A stretch of 64,000 nucleotides of DNA from Diphasiastrum complanatum (GCA_029204225.1 CM055096.1:1309001-1373000); one strand, 5' to 3'. Shown: positions 22,699-35,390, numbered from the stretch's first letter. Numbers and translations: made by a program. The notes: a model not told the origin generated them from the letters alone.

Positions 22699-24963
22699 GT
22701 GGAATTTAAACGAAGGAGCAACATTTAGAGAAACTTCAGAGCAGTTCTGTACCGATGACAAGCATCAAACAGCTGCTGCTCGCTGGGCACAGTTGAAAAC
22801 GAAGGCTTCTAAGGTGTTCAGTCCAGTTTCCACTTTATGGATTCATCCTGGCTTTTGGGCTATAGAGATTAGGTTTCATTTCACATTTTAGATAATCATC
22901 TTTAGGTCGTCCACATTGTTGTGCTGGAAATGAGTTTTGAGGTTGCCTCTTTTATTAAGGAGGAGTATCCCACAGACCCTTTAAACACTTTAAAATTGAT
23001 AGAGTTTGTGCTTTGCTGACAAAAGTTTTGGTTTGTGCATTTCATTTGCGATTACAGGTAGGCCATGGTTTATCTAAAGATGAGAAGGCGAGAAAACTTG
23101 TTGCCGAGCATTGGCTTGAAGTGGTAATCTACTGTTTTCCCTGGATTAGATTGATAAATGTTTTATGCATCATGCCATTGGTTACACTCGGACAGATCTG
23201 ATTTAACCTGAATTAAAGTGTCTTCCTTTTTCTGTTTGATGCAACTCCTTGTAGGTAGTTGAGGCTTCTCGTACTAGTCTATAAAATTCAGAAGTGTTTC
23301 AAGAGTATCAAGAATATCATCAGTGTGACGGTATTAGCTGTTCTTATATGATTATACTCATGTATCATGTGAGTTTGATGGCCGTATACGTACAGATTGA
23401 TCCCAAACATCGTTATGGTCACAATCTACACCTTTACTACGATGTATGGCTGGAGAGTGAAACTCATCAGCCATTCTTCTACTGGTAAGATTGCCCTTTA
23501 AGCTTGTCTATGTGTTAGCTATTTTTTTGAGTATTTGAGAAAGTTTATACAGAAAAAGGTTGCATAAACAGGAGAAGTTCGTCCTCCAATAAGTTGCATT
23601 TGGTGAAGACATTCTGTCCTCCATCTGAGGTCACGAAGTTGAATCCAATCAGCCATATGAGGGGGTATACAAGAGAGAGCATGAATTGGCATACTTCTTC
23701 TTTAATAGAATCCAGATTTATAATAACTTTATCTGTACCAGAAATGAATGTATTTAGATGAGCCTAGTTGACCATTAATGTATCCTTGGTTCCAATCATC
23801 TGTTAGAAGTATCTTGTAAACCCAAAAGATGATTACTTTTAAGGGAGCTCTGATTGACCTCTAGTCATGCAGATATCTATTTTTCAAGAATTCTGCCGAT
23901 TAGGCTAAATGGATACAACCGCGATGTACACCCATGTGCCAGATGCTACCTTTCTCATGATGCAATGTGAATTTTCATTGTCCCTATGGTTCATAAGTGC
24001 CACTATTGCCAAAAATGCTGCTGCTTCTTTCACTTGCCTACTTGAACATTTTCACACCACCTCTGCAGGAATTGAGAAACTGGTTGCATTTTCTCACCGT
24101 ACACGTGTCTGATCTTGGTTTTAATTTTCTTCAGGCATAAGAGTCAAGAATAGCCAATATGCAAAGGCAGAAAATGCCTCAAATCTGGTCGTTTTTGCAG
24201 AAACTCTGGTTTTCAAACACAAGTAAATGACGATGATTTTGCGCAATTGATGTCAAGATCAGGTTCAATCTTCCATATTTTTTAAGGATTTAGCCTGAGC
24301 ATGTTATTTTTGGGTGATAGTAGCTGATATGCTTTAATTCCATTTTGAAGGTCATCAATACCTATTTTGAACTCAAAAAACCTTCCATAATTGTAGAATT
24401 TGTGACTTGTCCCTTTCCCTTCTATATTTTAATCCCTGAAACCTGAAGCTTTACATTTACTTCTGTTTTTGGTTGTAAAGTATTATTGGTTCAAGAAAAG
24501 GGAGTACAAGTTTCATGATACTTGCATGTCATTATTTGTTTACCCCATGTTTGACATTCTAGATGAAAATTTGTATCTGATTATGAGGCTTGTCATGGTT
24601 AGAACTTTCGTTATCTCTGTCATATGGTTCTATGAGGTTTATGCAAACTCAAAGTCATCAATGGTGCAAATAATGCCAAATTTTTTTCTCGTCATTTTTG
24701 GAACTTACAAAGTTCATTATATAGGAACCTTCACAGATGGAAGGGCAAGAGTAGATATGTTTGCAAGATGTAATAATTAGGATAGTATTGCATAAGCTTT
24801 TTCTGCACTCGTCTTTGTTGAACCATAAATTTGTTGTTTATCGGAGTTTGAGGGTTTGTTTTTTGCATGTAACAGGCTGGACGTGGGGGAGGGCAGGGAT
24901 CTGAGTTTGCCCGCCTGTTCAAGGTCCAAATTACAAAATCAGCAGATTACCTACCTTGGACCT
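22699..24963 (+). CDS. IQM-family (IQ motif) calmodulin-binding protein, four central exons
   Basis: IQM proteins are plant-specific calmodulin-binding proteins with an IQ motif followed by a conserved core. Four exons of that core are visible, all in one frame: 22699-22813 (ending [16 protein letters not shown]), 23058-23123 ([20 protein letters not shown]), 23396-23484 ([20 protein letters not shown]...), and 24876-24963 ([20 protein letters not shown]..., ending TYLGP). Each internal boundary has GT and AG: AAG|GTGTTC, TTACAG|GTA, GTG|GTAATC, GTACAG|ATT, CTG|GTAAGA, AACAG|GCT. The introns are 244, 272 and 1391 bases. Upstream exons with the IQ motif and the downstream exons were not found, so the gene is either incomplete here or continues across long introns. 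Frame and splice sites are intact, which favours a working gene, but a fragment cannot be excluded. Confidence 0.85.
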
Positions 24964-25600
24964 GTATGGTATAAGAAATTTTTGTTTTTGGAAGTGTGCA
25001 ATGTGCATTGTGTAATTATCAATGTTTTTTGAGTGAAAGAGAGGAGAGTGTCACAACCCAACATATGAGTTAGTCAAAAATTACCTAAAACAATCATTTT
25101 TGCCATAGACCAAGCAATCATATGATGATTGCACCATCCATGGACACATGCATGATGACTTGTATGAGTTGAATATGCATCGTTACCTCTTGAATAACGA
25201 AAAAGACACGTGTGCATAGCTTATTCTTATCATCCATGGTATCTTGTGGTTACTTTAAGCAGGCTGGCTACATCAAGTAATCCAAGATTCTGCTCAAAAC
25301 TGATGTAGAACATAATTAGGCCACTATGGAGCCTGAAAGAATGTGTGCTCTGCAATCTGTCTAGGAATCAAAGAAACTCATGTTATGATCCATTTTCATT
25401 CAATGTTTCAAAGGTGTCGAATCACAATTTTGTGGAGTCATATTTTTTGAAGCTACAGAGTCCATGTATTATTCACCACAAGTGCAATGTATATTCAATA
25501 CATCAGAGAATCACTCAAGTTTGCCTTGTGTCATCTTCCCTCTCCCTTTCAACTCGTTGTGCAAAGTGGCCAAATTGCTTCTTGAATCCTTTCTCTTGAC
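24964..25600. other. Probable IQM intron or 3' flank; diverged repeat
   Basis: No exon was recognised. The part at 25120-25330 shares phrases with 31940-32120 (for example 'gatgtagaacata' and 'aatccaagat'), so it is a dispersed repeat of unknown type. Confidence 0.35.
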
Positions 25601-26350
25601 CATGTTGTTTTCTTCTTGCCTTTAAAAGCAGAGTGTTTGTATTTTCCAAAGTAATTGAGAATCATCCTTGGGGTAGATGAGGAGTTTGAACTTTGGATCT
25701 GAGACTTGCAACTTTTTTATTTGTTGCTTCGAACCTTGCGATGTGTTGGGTTACCTTTGTCTTTCTTTTGGCCTTTGGCAAATAGCTTCTTCTTAGAAGC
25801 AAAGCGTGCTCCATGAAATCTTCACGTTTTGAAATATCTTTCCTTCTCATTTAGTAATAGACCACATAAGTCAAGTGAGGGAGGTTGCTTGCTTGTTAAC
25901 ATCATCATAATGTAGTTTTGATAAGCATAGGACAAGTTATATAAAAGTATTGGTGCATCTTTGTCAATAGCACTCTCTTTAATGGCTACAAGTTGATTTT
26001 GAGGTCCTTGACGTTTGTAGAGTGTGGTGATTAAATTGCCTGAATCAATCCCAAGAGTTTGGGGGTTTGTTATTCAAATGATGGACCCTTGTTATGTTAA
26101 CTGTCTCAAACATAGACAATAGAATTGAGAATATCCTACACCTCACGTGGTCCTTTAGCATCTCATGAGTCCTCGAGGGATTATACCTTCTTGCATTGAC
26201 AAATCAATGAACTATGTGCTGTTTAACCTCTCTTGATGCATTCTTTGAGCTCATTTTCAATTGGAGGATTAGGCTCTTGCCTTGTATCATATTTCAACAT
26301 TTTTTTCCCCTAAGGATGTTTTGCATCTTAAACCTACACACATTGTAGTT
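25601..26350 (-). pseudogene. Degenerate retrotransposon gag
   Basis: The minus strand contains gag-like peptides: EDFMEHALLLRR followed by a Lys-rich KAKRKTKVTQ stretch (25662-25850), and further up WDVL/NSIV/LQAI-like helices broken by many stops. It fits an old copia gag C-terminal half. The frame changes often and no zinc knuckle is clear, so the lineage is uncertain. Confidence 0.4.
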
Positions 26351-27150
26351 TGTGCCATCAAGCCTACTTGATTTAGTTAGCAGAGTTTTACTAAGACTAG
26401 CCATGCTTGATTCTTGAAGCTTAATAGAAAAATGTTTGATAGAACTCAACAATCATGATGCTTCAATAACCTAGGGTTTGTCGACTAGGGTATTATGTGA
26501 CTTAATTATTACCCAAGAGCTTTTTGTTTTTGAATCTGCCACAAAATATGGCCTTTGGTAGGCACTTACCTAGGATCCATTTGGCTCCTCATTATGGTCT
26601 CCAAATAGAAAGTCCCCTACTTTAAAGAAGGCCTCTCCAAAAAGCTTCTAGAACCTTCACAAAAAATCCAACAAATTTGATAAATATGGTTGTATTTGCC
26701 TTGATGAGTGTTCTTTGACCTTGGTAACTGCACCTTAATTTGATCTTTTTAGAAGGTATGTGCTTTCTCAAGTTTTTTCAAGCCTGTAGAAGGTCTTGAT
26801 GCATATGTTGGATTTATCCCTTCTCTCCCTAAATCCAGAAGTTGATCTAGTTCCCATGTAGTCAAAGCGCAAGCTTACGAATTGAAGCCTTTGAACTTCG
26901 TCAAAAGATGAAGTCGTTGCCTGTAAGTAAAACGTTAAGGAACCTATAAGGCTTCCTCTTACGAGGCATAATGGTGCTCATAAGGAACCCATAGGGAACC
27001 CATAAAGAGCACGCAAGGAAGTTGCAAGGAAACCTTTTACAAGGAACTACGATCACTGCACACATAAGGAGTCCCTCTGCGAGACTTTATGTCACATACT
27101 ATTTTTAGGCATTATGATTCATTCTATTAGCTACATAAATTTTTCTTGAA
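26351..27150. other. No gene; possible leader or LTR of the following copia remnant
   Basis: 26800-27120 contains repeated 'aaggaacc' and 'ggaaccc' phrases and lies directly before a gag start, as an LTR/leader would. No primer site was recognised. Confidence 0.3.
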
Positions 27151-27157
27151 TTTCTAC

Positions 27158-29519
27158 ATGGATCCACAATCAAAGGCTAGTCTAATCGTAGACAAGTTGG
27201 AAGGACCAAACTATCATTTATGGAAATTCAAAATGAAAGTCTTGTTAATGTCCAAAATTGTCACAAGACATGAATAAATTCCCGAGCAAGCCATTTCTAA
27301 ATGGAAACTTAGGGATGGAAAGGCATTTGCCCTTATCATTCTGAATATATCAGATACACAGCTTTGTCATGTCAATCAAGCCCAATTTTCCAAGGAAGCA
27401 TGGGACAATTTGAGCACGAGGGACGTCACTTTTAAACTGCATCTAAGGATTTAACATTCTTTTCTCTCAAAATGTTAGAAGTTGATTCTATCTAGAATCA
27501 CATTACCAATTCAAGAATCTGTTAGAGCAAATGGTAGCCATAGGTTCAGTCGTCAAAGATTCTGATGCTATTATGACCTTGTTGTCTAGGCTACCTTCAT
27601 CATTCGAAAATTGGGTAATGGTTATTTGAACCCACTTAGATCTTTTGCTATCTAAAGTTATTACGATTCTGTTACAAGAGGACATTCGTAGAGATGGTGC
27701 TTCCTTATACTAGATTGAAGACTCGCATGCTCTATACTCCAAGAAAGATTCGAAGAAGCACGCAAGAAGAAGGCATTCAAGAACGACCATGTTCAGAATC
27801 AGGCACAACAAATGACTCGAAATCGTAATAAACAACCTGCTCACAAAACTAAGAGGATGCTTTGCAAGTACTACAGAGGATGAATCACAAGATCCAGGAT
27901 TGTAGAGTTTTGAAGTTCAACAACAACAACAAGAAGCAGCTGGACCAACAAGCGAATGTAGTGGCTCAAACATCTCATGATCTTGATTGTGAAGATGAGC
28001 ATAATGTATTCATGGTGAACCATCAGAACTCATATCCAAATGAAGAATGGTTCCTTGATTTTGGAGCTACAAAAGATATGACAAGCCATCAAGAATGGTC
28101 CATGATTATTCAGCCTACAGTACAAAGAAATTTGTTCACCTTGGAGAAAATCGAAGGTGAAGGTATTGTCAAGCTGAGTTCTTAGAGTGGTGAACCCAAA
28201 CTCATTCCAAAAGTTTTGTATGATCACTGATTTAGGACATAGGGTAGAGTTTGGATCTGACTCATGTAAAATTCTTGATAAGGCAAATAGAGTCTTTGCA
28301 AATGGAAAAAGACAAGGATTTCTATATAGGCTTACTCATTGTTACTCCGTGACTAACTGTGCTCTTAACAGTTCAGTCTTGATCCATAAAGAAGTAATTT
28401 TCCATTATAGACTTGGGCATTTGAATCATGTATCTATTGCTAATATGTTTAAGCATTTTTTAGTTCTTGCTTGATTATCAAAGTATGAACTTCAACCTCC
28501 CAGTCTGTCAAAGTTGTATAAATCAAATCAAGAACATGTTTCTAGAAGTCTATTAGACATCATCCATTCAGATATATGTGGCCCAATGCATATACTATCT
28601 TATTTAGTGCTAAATACTTTATTACATTTATTGATGATTTTTCAAGAAGGACCATTTTATATCTGAAGCCTTCCATTTCTTCAAGATCTTCAAAGAGTAT
28701 GTCGAGCTGGAAACAGAGAGAAATATCAAAGCATTAAGAACTGACAAAGTAGGTGAATATACATCTAATGAAATCAAGGAGTATTGTTTGACCAATGGAA
28801 TTGAACAACAATTCACTGCTTCCTTTTCCCCTCAGTCAAATGGACCTACTGAAAGGAAGAACACAACATTGGGTGAATTTTCCAAAAGCATGCTAGCTCA
28901 TCCCAAATCATTTTGGAAACAAGTTGTCTCTACAACAACTTATCTTCAAAACAAATGTTCAACCAACGGTTTGATGAATAAGACTCCTTATGACGTATGG
29001 ACAGGTTCGAAGCCTTCATTAAAGCATTTAAAAGTTTTTGGATGTACCTGTATGCTCAAGTTCCTAACGATACTAGAAAGAAACTAGAGTCTAATTCTGT
29101 AAAATCAATTTTCATGGATTATTGTTCTTCTAACAGTATGTATAAGTTGTATGATCCTGCTGCTTCCAAGATTTTTACTAGCATAGATGTCACATTTCTT
29201 GAAGATCAGTTCATTGACTTAAAGGACAAGAACAAAATCACAATGATGTTCCTGCTGAAAATACAACTAAGTATCAAAATCCAATTTCGATCCCTTCAAG
29301 CAGTTAGCTCAAAAAAAGTGATTGAAGTTGTTGCAACTCAGGAGCAATTGACCCACGGTCAAAATTTACAGCAAGAAGCACCTCCCAGAAGGTCTACCAG
29401 AATGCGAATTCAGTTTGTTAGATTTATTGATGAGTATGCTCATTATCTTTCTCAAGAACCAAGGACTGTTGGTGAAGCACTCATGCAAGCTGATTTCGAC
29501 CTTTTGCAACAGAGCTGAT
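27158..29519 (+). pseudogene. Ty1-copia polyprotein pseudogene (gag, protease, integrase)
   Basis: In order: gag start MDPQSKASLIVDKLEGPNYH (about 27158), with stops through 27850; a protease relic WFLDFGATKDMTSHQEWS, in which the family's DSGAT catalytic motif has become DFGAT; a GAG-pre-integrase HYRLGHLNHVSIANM; integrase pieces including PQSNGPTERKNTTLGEFSKS (28788-29087); and the linker with PRRSTRMRIQFVRF (28997-29518). The reverse transcriptase never begins: at 29519 the sequence jumps into an opposite-strand LTR. At least five frame breaks are visible. Gag differs from family A, so this is another copia lineage. Confidence 0.8.
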
Positions 29520-29860
29520 TACACCCTTGACTCTTTGCCAACACATAGGAATTGTCACTCATCAAATCTAATCTAGACACTTGTAAACAACCTAACTACC
29601 TCGAGTTATGTCATAAATGACTTTTGGCCTAATGATGATGAAACATGTGTTCTTGACTATTTGACCTCTAAAGCCAAAATTGGCCCTATCAACTAGTGAC
29701 ACTAAGATCCTTGACTACAAAAATTTATGACACCCCTAACTCAACATGATTAATCTATTTTTGACTTTTCCACACGTGGGAACATTCTCCACACATGTGA
29801 GATTCCCTTACAAACTAGAAACATAAAATTACCAAGCTAGATTTTTGCCAATTTTTCACA
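29520..29860 (-). repeat. Partial copia LTR, family A
   Basis: On the minus strand it starts TGTGAAAAATTGGC at 29860 and follows the first 340 bases of the family A LTR. It ends at the breakpoint with the plus-strand copia remnant. Confidence 0.7.
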
Positions 29861-31703
29861 TATAGGAGTACTCAGAAGATGGAATTAGGTGAGGAGGAGT
29901 AAGATTAAACTCCAACAGAAAGATGATAAAAAATGTCACTCAGTTTATAGGCTTCCAAACAATGCTTGTAAATGTACCTAGTATATTTCTTGTTTTTTTC
30001 CTTATGATAATAGATTTAGCATTCCATGGTGCTTGAGGATATGTTGAATGAAAGAGCTTTAGTATGGACTTCTCATATGGAAGTCAGCCTGTTTGCTTCA
30101 CTTATCATTTATAGTCAAAATTTGGTCTACTTAATTATGTATTTTAGAATGTTTGAGATTAAGTCCTTAGCTCCATGTTTCATGAATAGGAAGAGATTGT
30201 GGTTTGGCAAGATTGTTACATGATGGTATTAAGGTAGTATATCATGCAACACTTCAAAAATCTAGTTTTGATTTTTGGCCAATAAAATGATGTTCAGTGC
30301 TTTTAAACTTATATGCCATGCCTCAATGTCCTATTTTAAGGAACCTGTAAAACTAGAACACTTTTCTGTAGAATTTAGTACCTTAAAAGTTGAATTGATA
30401 TATAGTTTTTATTTTCTCGAAAGATACATGTAATGAAGAGAAACAGATTAGGAATTTAACTTCCCAAAGGTAGGTTACCCATATAGTAACAAAGTCTGCA
30501 TCCATTTCATATGAATCTTGAATCATGTTGGGCCAAGGATATGAGTTATGAATTGATTCACAGATATGGCAACACATAAAACAGAGAAAAACTAGAATTC
30601 ATGACCACTGAACAATTGCCAAAGAGAGTCATAGACAAAGGCCTACAAACAATGTAGTTGAGTTATTCTAGGAAAAGCCCAAGCTTCTCAATATGGAAAA
30701 GCTAGATAATGAATGTCTCTAGCCTCTATTTGTAGGTTGTTGGGGAGCCGTAAAGGAACATTTCAGAAACCCACAATGAACAATTACAAAGTCATAGACT
30801 AAACCCTACAAACAATGAGTTGAGTTATTCTAGGAAGAGCCCAAGCATCTCAATATAGAAAAGCTAGATAATGAGTGTCCCTGGCCTCTATTTGTAGGCT
30901 GTTGGGGAGCCGTAAAGGAACAATTTATCATTTGAAAAGTAGGGGAGGCGGCTTTCTTCTGGAGGGAACTAGTGCACCCATCAGCTTGGCACCTACTATT
31001 CGTAATAGTAGGGCCGGAGGCACTGCATGTGCTTAACAATGTGGCATTATTACAAGGTTTATTCGACAAGGCATTGGGCCAACTTATTGTCTTTTCTTGC
31101 AATATGCTGAACTAGGAAAATTAGTGTTTTGCAAGTTGCAACGCACTAAATATGCTTTTTAACCTCAAGTGTTTGGGCTAATAGGTACCTATAGACTTTG
31201 GTGATCAGTTTGTACAATTAACTATATTTTCACTGGAGTTCTTTTTTATACATGTTGTACTTTGTTACTAATACGATTAAGGTTAGTTGAGGGTTGGCTA
31301 TTGCATCTTGTTCTTAAGCAGAAAATTTATGCAGTAGAGTTATAATGTTCAAATGATGTATTATTTTCATTAATGTGTTTTGGTTTGGACCCCTCGCTTA
31401 CCTGGACAGATCAGGAATCTCTTCACCTCATATGGGGGATATACGACCAAGGTGGTCACCAAAAACTATGAATGAATTGAACTCGTATGTTTATGCAATG
31501 TAAATGGTTCATATGAACTAAACTTGATACATGCATAGATGTGCTAAATGGGTAAGCTGTATTCATCCTTCAGTTTTGGAAAGTAAAGTTTTCATTGCTG
31601 ATACTTACGTGTGCTCTAATTTTCTTGCAAAGTGAAAACTCATATACTTCTTGTAGAGATTACATTCTGTGGGGTATTTTGTTCATTTTTAAGGTAATTT
31701 ACC
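29861..31703. other. No gene; contains a 162-bp tandem duplication
   Basis: Two direct copies with a period of 162 bases lie at about 30600-30925, sharing 'gttgagttattctagg' and 'gttggggagccgtaaagg'. The unit is noncoding by eye. Nothing else was recognised. Confidence 0.5.
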
Positions 31704-31718
31704 AAAGTAGTGTTAATG
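31704..31718. repeat. Target site duplication of SINE copy 1, left
   Basis: AAAGTAGTGTTAATG, identical to 31805-31819. Confidence 0.9.
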
Positions 31719-31804
31719 CTTCTTGGTTTCCAAGGGGAGGCTCGAACCTGGGACCAAAGAAACTTTGGATGCCAAGCTAACCAATTGAGCCAACCCCGTT
31801 GGGT
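31719..31804 (-). mobile_element. tRNA-derived SINE, 86 bp, copy 1
   Basis: The minus strand reads as a tRNA-like unit: an A box TGGCTCAATTGG, a B box GGTTCGAGCC, an opening GGGG that can pair with CCCC after the B-box arm, and a short tail CTTGGAAACCAAGAAG. These are the internal RNA polymerase III promoter elements of tRNA-derived SINEs. It is flanked by a perfect 15-bp direct repeat, the mark of LINE-type target-primed insertion. A second copy lies at 39381-39467. It is unusually short: apart from the tail there is no non-tRNA body. A plain tRNA gene is unlikely, because the anticodon region is not convincing and target duplications are present. Confidence 0.85.
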
Positions 31805-31819
31805 AAAGTAGTGTTAATG
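31805..31819. repeat. Target site duplication of SINE copy 1, right
   Basis: AAAGTAGTGTTAATG, a perfect repeat of the left copy. Confidence 0.9.
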
Positions 31820-32689
31820 GAGAAGAGATGATCTCAGTCGAGAAGTGTTATAAGAGCTTCAACAACCCTGTACATATGCAGCGACAAAATGTACAGAAAA
31901 CAGATCATAAAGAACAAGAAATTATATTGTGTTCATGCTACAACCATCTGCACATGCATGCATGACTGCATCTGAGCGCCATTATCACTTGAATGTCTAG
32001 AGCCACACACATGCATAGTTGAATACTTAGTGGTCATACTGTCTAGAAGTTACTTCAAACAACAAGCAATCCAAGATTTCACTCTTGGTAAACTGATGTA
32101 GAACATATCTCCACTTCTATGGAATCCACAACAACCCACAATCTAAAATTTGGCTCCTCTCAAATCATAAGTATAATCAGGAGTTGATGAAATCTATGTT
32201 TTGAATCATTGGTCCCTGTGATGTGCATTTCTTCTTCTCAGGAAACGTCTATCCCCATTCAATAATCCTGCCATGTAAGCCTCATTTCGCAATTAGCTAT
32301 ATGAAATTTATAACCTGGCTTACGTCTAGATCATTGCTCTTCTTGAAGAACATAGTAACATTCTTTTATTCAAGGATCCTGTCTTGAAAAGCCTCATGTT
32401 ACAATTTTAGGAAAGGAAGACTGTGCATAGTGGAAAAATGGTTTTGCACATGTTTGGAAAGCAGAGCATGCATTATTACAACATACCTTCAGAAGGAATA
32501 GTAGACAAAAGCATAAAGAAGGCTGATTCATATCTCGTATACCTTCAACATTCATGCTGAATGATTTCTTTGAGATGGGTCATTGCTTGCATTGCTAGTC
32601 TGATAAGTAGCATCAGACTAGTCAAATTTCAAAATGTTGTGTCAAGAGTCGAGTGAATGTCATATCTAGGTCCCAAGGATTAACCAAAG
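31820..32689. other. No gene seen; diverged dispersed repeat
   Basis: 31940-32120 resembles 25120-25330 in phrases and order. No coding potential was recognised. Confidence 0.35.
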
Positions 32690-33200
32690 CATTGGGAAAA
32701 GACTTTTTTATGAAGCATAAAACATCTCTTGGAGTTCTATCTAAATCTATGTTCAAACTAGTTGAAGCAGGAGTGTGAAAAATTCAACTAGTTTAGTTGA
32801 TCTATTTTGGCAATTTTGAGGCCAACATGAAATTAGAGATAGATTTATAATTGTCAATAAAGGCCTACATATAAGTGTTTATACTATTTTTGACAAGTAG
32901 ATAAATGATGAGATCAAATTCATACATTGCATGTAAACTAGAATTTCTAGGTTTTTGATGAAGTACCAAGAAGTTACCATTTAGGAAAAGTTTAGGGCAA
33001 TTGGCCAAATGAAATTTTAGCGGCAATAAATAGCAGTATCAGCATGGAGAAAGCATTTTTGTATTCCCATTTTATGTGGAGAATTCATCTCTTTTGATTC
33101 TATTCCCACCTCATGAGTATTTCTCAAGGTATATTGATTTCTAGTGTGTAGAATGCCATTTTTGTTGTTGATCTTAATTCCACACGTGTGAAGGATAGTA
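32690..33200 (+). mobile_element. Copia 3' end: RNase H tail and LTR start
   Basis: 32690-32772 is the tail of a copia polyprotein ('...GVLSKSMFKLVEAGV'-like, frame broken) ending in the purine-rich GAAGCAGGAG. An LTR start TGTGAAAAATTCAACTAG follows at 32773. The same arrangement and similar sequence occur at 62640-62860. The LTR end is not clear; the boundary near 33200 is a guess. Confidence 0.5.
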
Positions 33201-33553
33201 GGCTACTGTTGTTGTATGGAAAGGATAGTACCTTACTTTTTTTAAGTGCTTATGATCAAATCCTAGTGATTTATGCAATTCTAGCATGTGTAAATTGATG
33301 ATTTCTATCTTGTAGCTAAATCTAGATGTGCATCCAAAATTGGTCAAGATCTTAGAGATCCATCAAGTATGTTTTGGATATGTTTTTTTTCACATGCATA
33401 CCCTTTTATGAAACCACAAAGTTGGTCAAAGGGTGGCACCTTGGCCAAGAGGGTGCATACCCCAGCCCGTTCGGCCTCCTCTTCTTGCAACCAGCAAGAA
33501 AAAGCTACACGGCCCCCTCCAATCCTGAGCAGGCAGTAGAATAGGAACCAGGG

Positions 33554-33620
<67 letters not shown>

Positions 33621-34220
33621 AAGTTTTGGGAGTGCGATGTGCAAGCCGTAGAGGAAGCATTACCAGCGCTTGTGGAGGGCAGATTCTCTATTTTTTTTCC
33701 ACTAACAAAACTTTGCTTTCAGCTAGAGCAACCAAAATTTAGATTCAATAAGTGTATGCCAGTATCTTGCATAACAGTAGATCCACATTTTCGATAAACT
33801 TGTTTTATTGGCTTTAAAAAGCAGAAATCGTGCTTTAATAGCTTCTTGAACTAGATATGTGAAAACCATAGCATAAAAGGAAGTAGTTTAGAATACATAA
33901 AAGCTTGCTTTGATAGTTTCATTCCAGTGTTGTTTTAATCCAAAAACAAAACAGGCTTACCATCCATCTTATAACACGTTTAGCAAGTTAACGGTTTGTT
34001 GAATCCACTAACCCACAGATCCCTTTAAATAAAAGGATAGAACTAGTAATAAGTATTGCTAGAATCTTGTGATTTGTAGCTAACAAAATTTTGAGACTTT
34101 GGTTGGCTTCTATAAGGATTCAAAAACACCCACTCATGAAAGCATTTCTATAATGTGTATAAAACTTGGTTTATAAGAGTGAAAACTATGTTTCCTATTT
34201 TATGCCCAAAAACCTGCATG
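33201..34220. other. No gene; contains a (GA)n tract
   Basis: (GA)n of about 29 units lies at 33556-33614, next to a G-rich stretch. No gene was recognised. Confidence 0.5.
33556..33614. repeat. (GA)n microsatellite
   Basis: Uninterrupted GA run of about 29 units. Confidence 0.97.
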
Positions 34221-34221
34221 T

Positions 34222-34409
34222 TTAATGGCAAAATGGAAAACATTCGTCACTTGCAAATAAAAATAATCCATTTATGTCAACAAAAAATGAACAATTTCCT
34301 CATCAACAAGAAGCATACTAAACAAAATGGGAAACATTCGTCACTTGCAAATAAAAATAATCCATTTATGTCAATAAAAAATGAACAATTTCCTCATCAA
34401 CGAGAAGCA
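34222..34409. repeat. Tandem duplication, period 94 bp
   Basis: Two adjacent copies of a 94-bp unit (about 34222-34315 and 34316-34409) differ at only a few positions, so the duplication is young. Nothing coding was recognised. Confidence 0.85.
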
Positions 34410-34856
34410 TACATAGACAAACCCCAACATTCACTCCTCTAATCCATAAAAAATTTTGGTTGCTTTGCCTACCGATACTCATCAAAATAAGCTTTTTTGA
34501 AGGCCTAAATGTTCAGCTTTTGCAGGGTTGAAAACTTGCCTATCATCCAAAAAAGAAAATGGAAAAAAAAGTAAAAACAAAACTCAATCCAAGAATTGAA
34601 TCAAAATCCCTTCCTAAATCACCATTCAAGAGAATATAACAACCAATCAATTGCAAACTTGGTAGTGCACATACCACACAATCGATTCCTCTCGAAACAT
34701 AATACATTGGAAGAGAGAATTGAGACCACACCAAACCTTTAGCACCAAAACTTTGTCCCCCCAAACAGACAAAAAACTTGGTTCCCAACACGAAGATCCT
34801 CTTCGAACTCTTTCCTTCTTTTGAGCACCTTCCAACAGAAAATCTGCTAAGCTTAG

Positions 34857-34868
34857 GCTCTGATACCA
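34857..34868 (-). other. Primer binding site relic (initiator Met tRNA)
   Basis: The minus strand reads TGGTATCAGAGC, an exact copia-type primer site. The adjoining sequence above 34868 does not end in the usual CA, so the LTR beside it is decayed. Confidence 0.6.
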
Positions 34869-35390
34869 CTATAAAGCCTTGCCTCAAGAATGTGATTGGA
34901 GCATAAGCGACATGAAACTTTTTTTGCTTGTTAGGGTTCTTATCACTCGCTTAACTCAACGAGTAGTCCAATCAATTGTAGCCATGGCTTCTCATACAAA
35001 AATTAATTGACATAATAACTATATTTAAGGACATCATATAACAAGACTTTCAATTTTGAAAATTCTACATGTGTATATTTCGCATTCCAAAAAGGTAAAA
35101 TGATTAAATAGCACAAAGGCCTACTTTGGCATCTAAAGTTTACATTCAAGGAGTTTGAGTAAGTTTAACTTTTATGTTAATCCATCTCCCAGCAACTTGA
35201 TTGTGTGAGCATATAGTATCAAATATGTGTGAACATCATGTATTGTGTTTTGTTTTGTTTTTCTTGAGGTAGAAAACTGTACTTATTATATTTTTTGTGA
35301 AAGATATAACAGATAAATAAGTTTTCACTAATAGCAGTTGATCATTATCTAAATATAATTTTGTGATTGTGTTTTCTTTTGTAGAACATA
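34869..35390. other. No gene seen
   Basis: AT-rich; nothing recognised apart from a pyrimidine-rich acceptor-like tract at about 35370-35385. Confidence 0.4.

Noticed and set aside
31719-31804. A functional tRNA gene
   Set aside because: It has A and B boxes, but no convincing anticodon arm, and it is flanked by a 15-bp target duplication with a related copy elsewhere, so a SINE fits better.
34543-34887. Minus-strand ORF of 114 residues
   Set aside because: It begins inside a retroelement primer site and LTR relic, and has a low-complexity Phe-rich end. No support as a gene.
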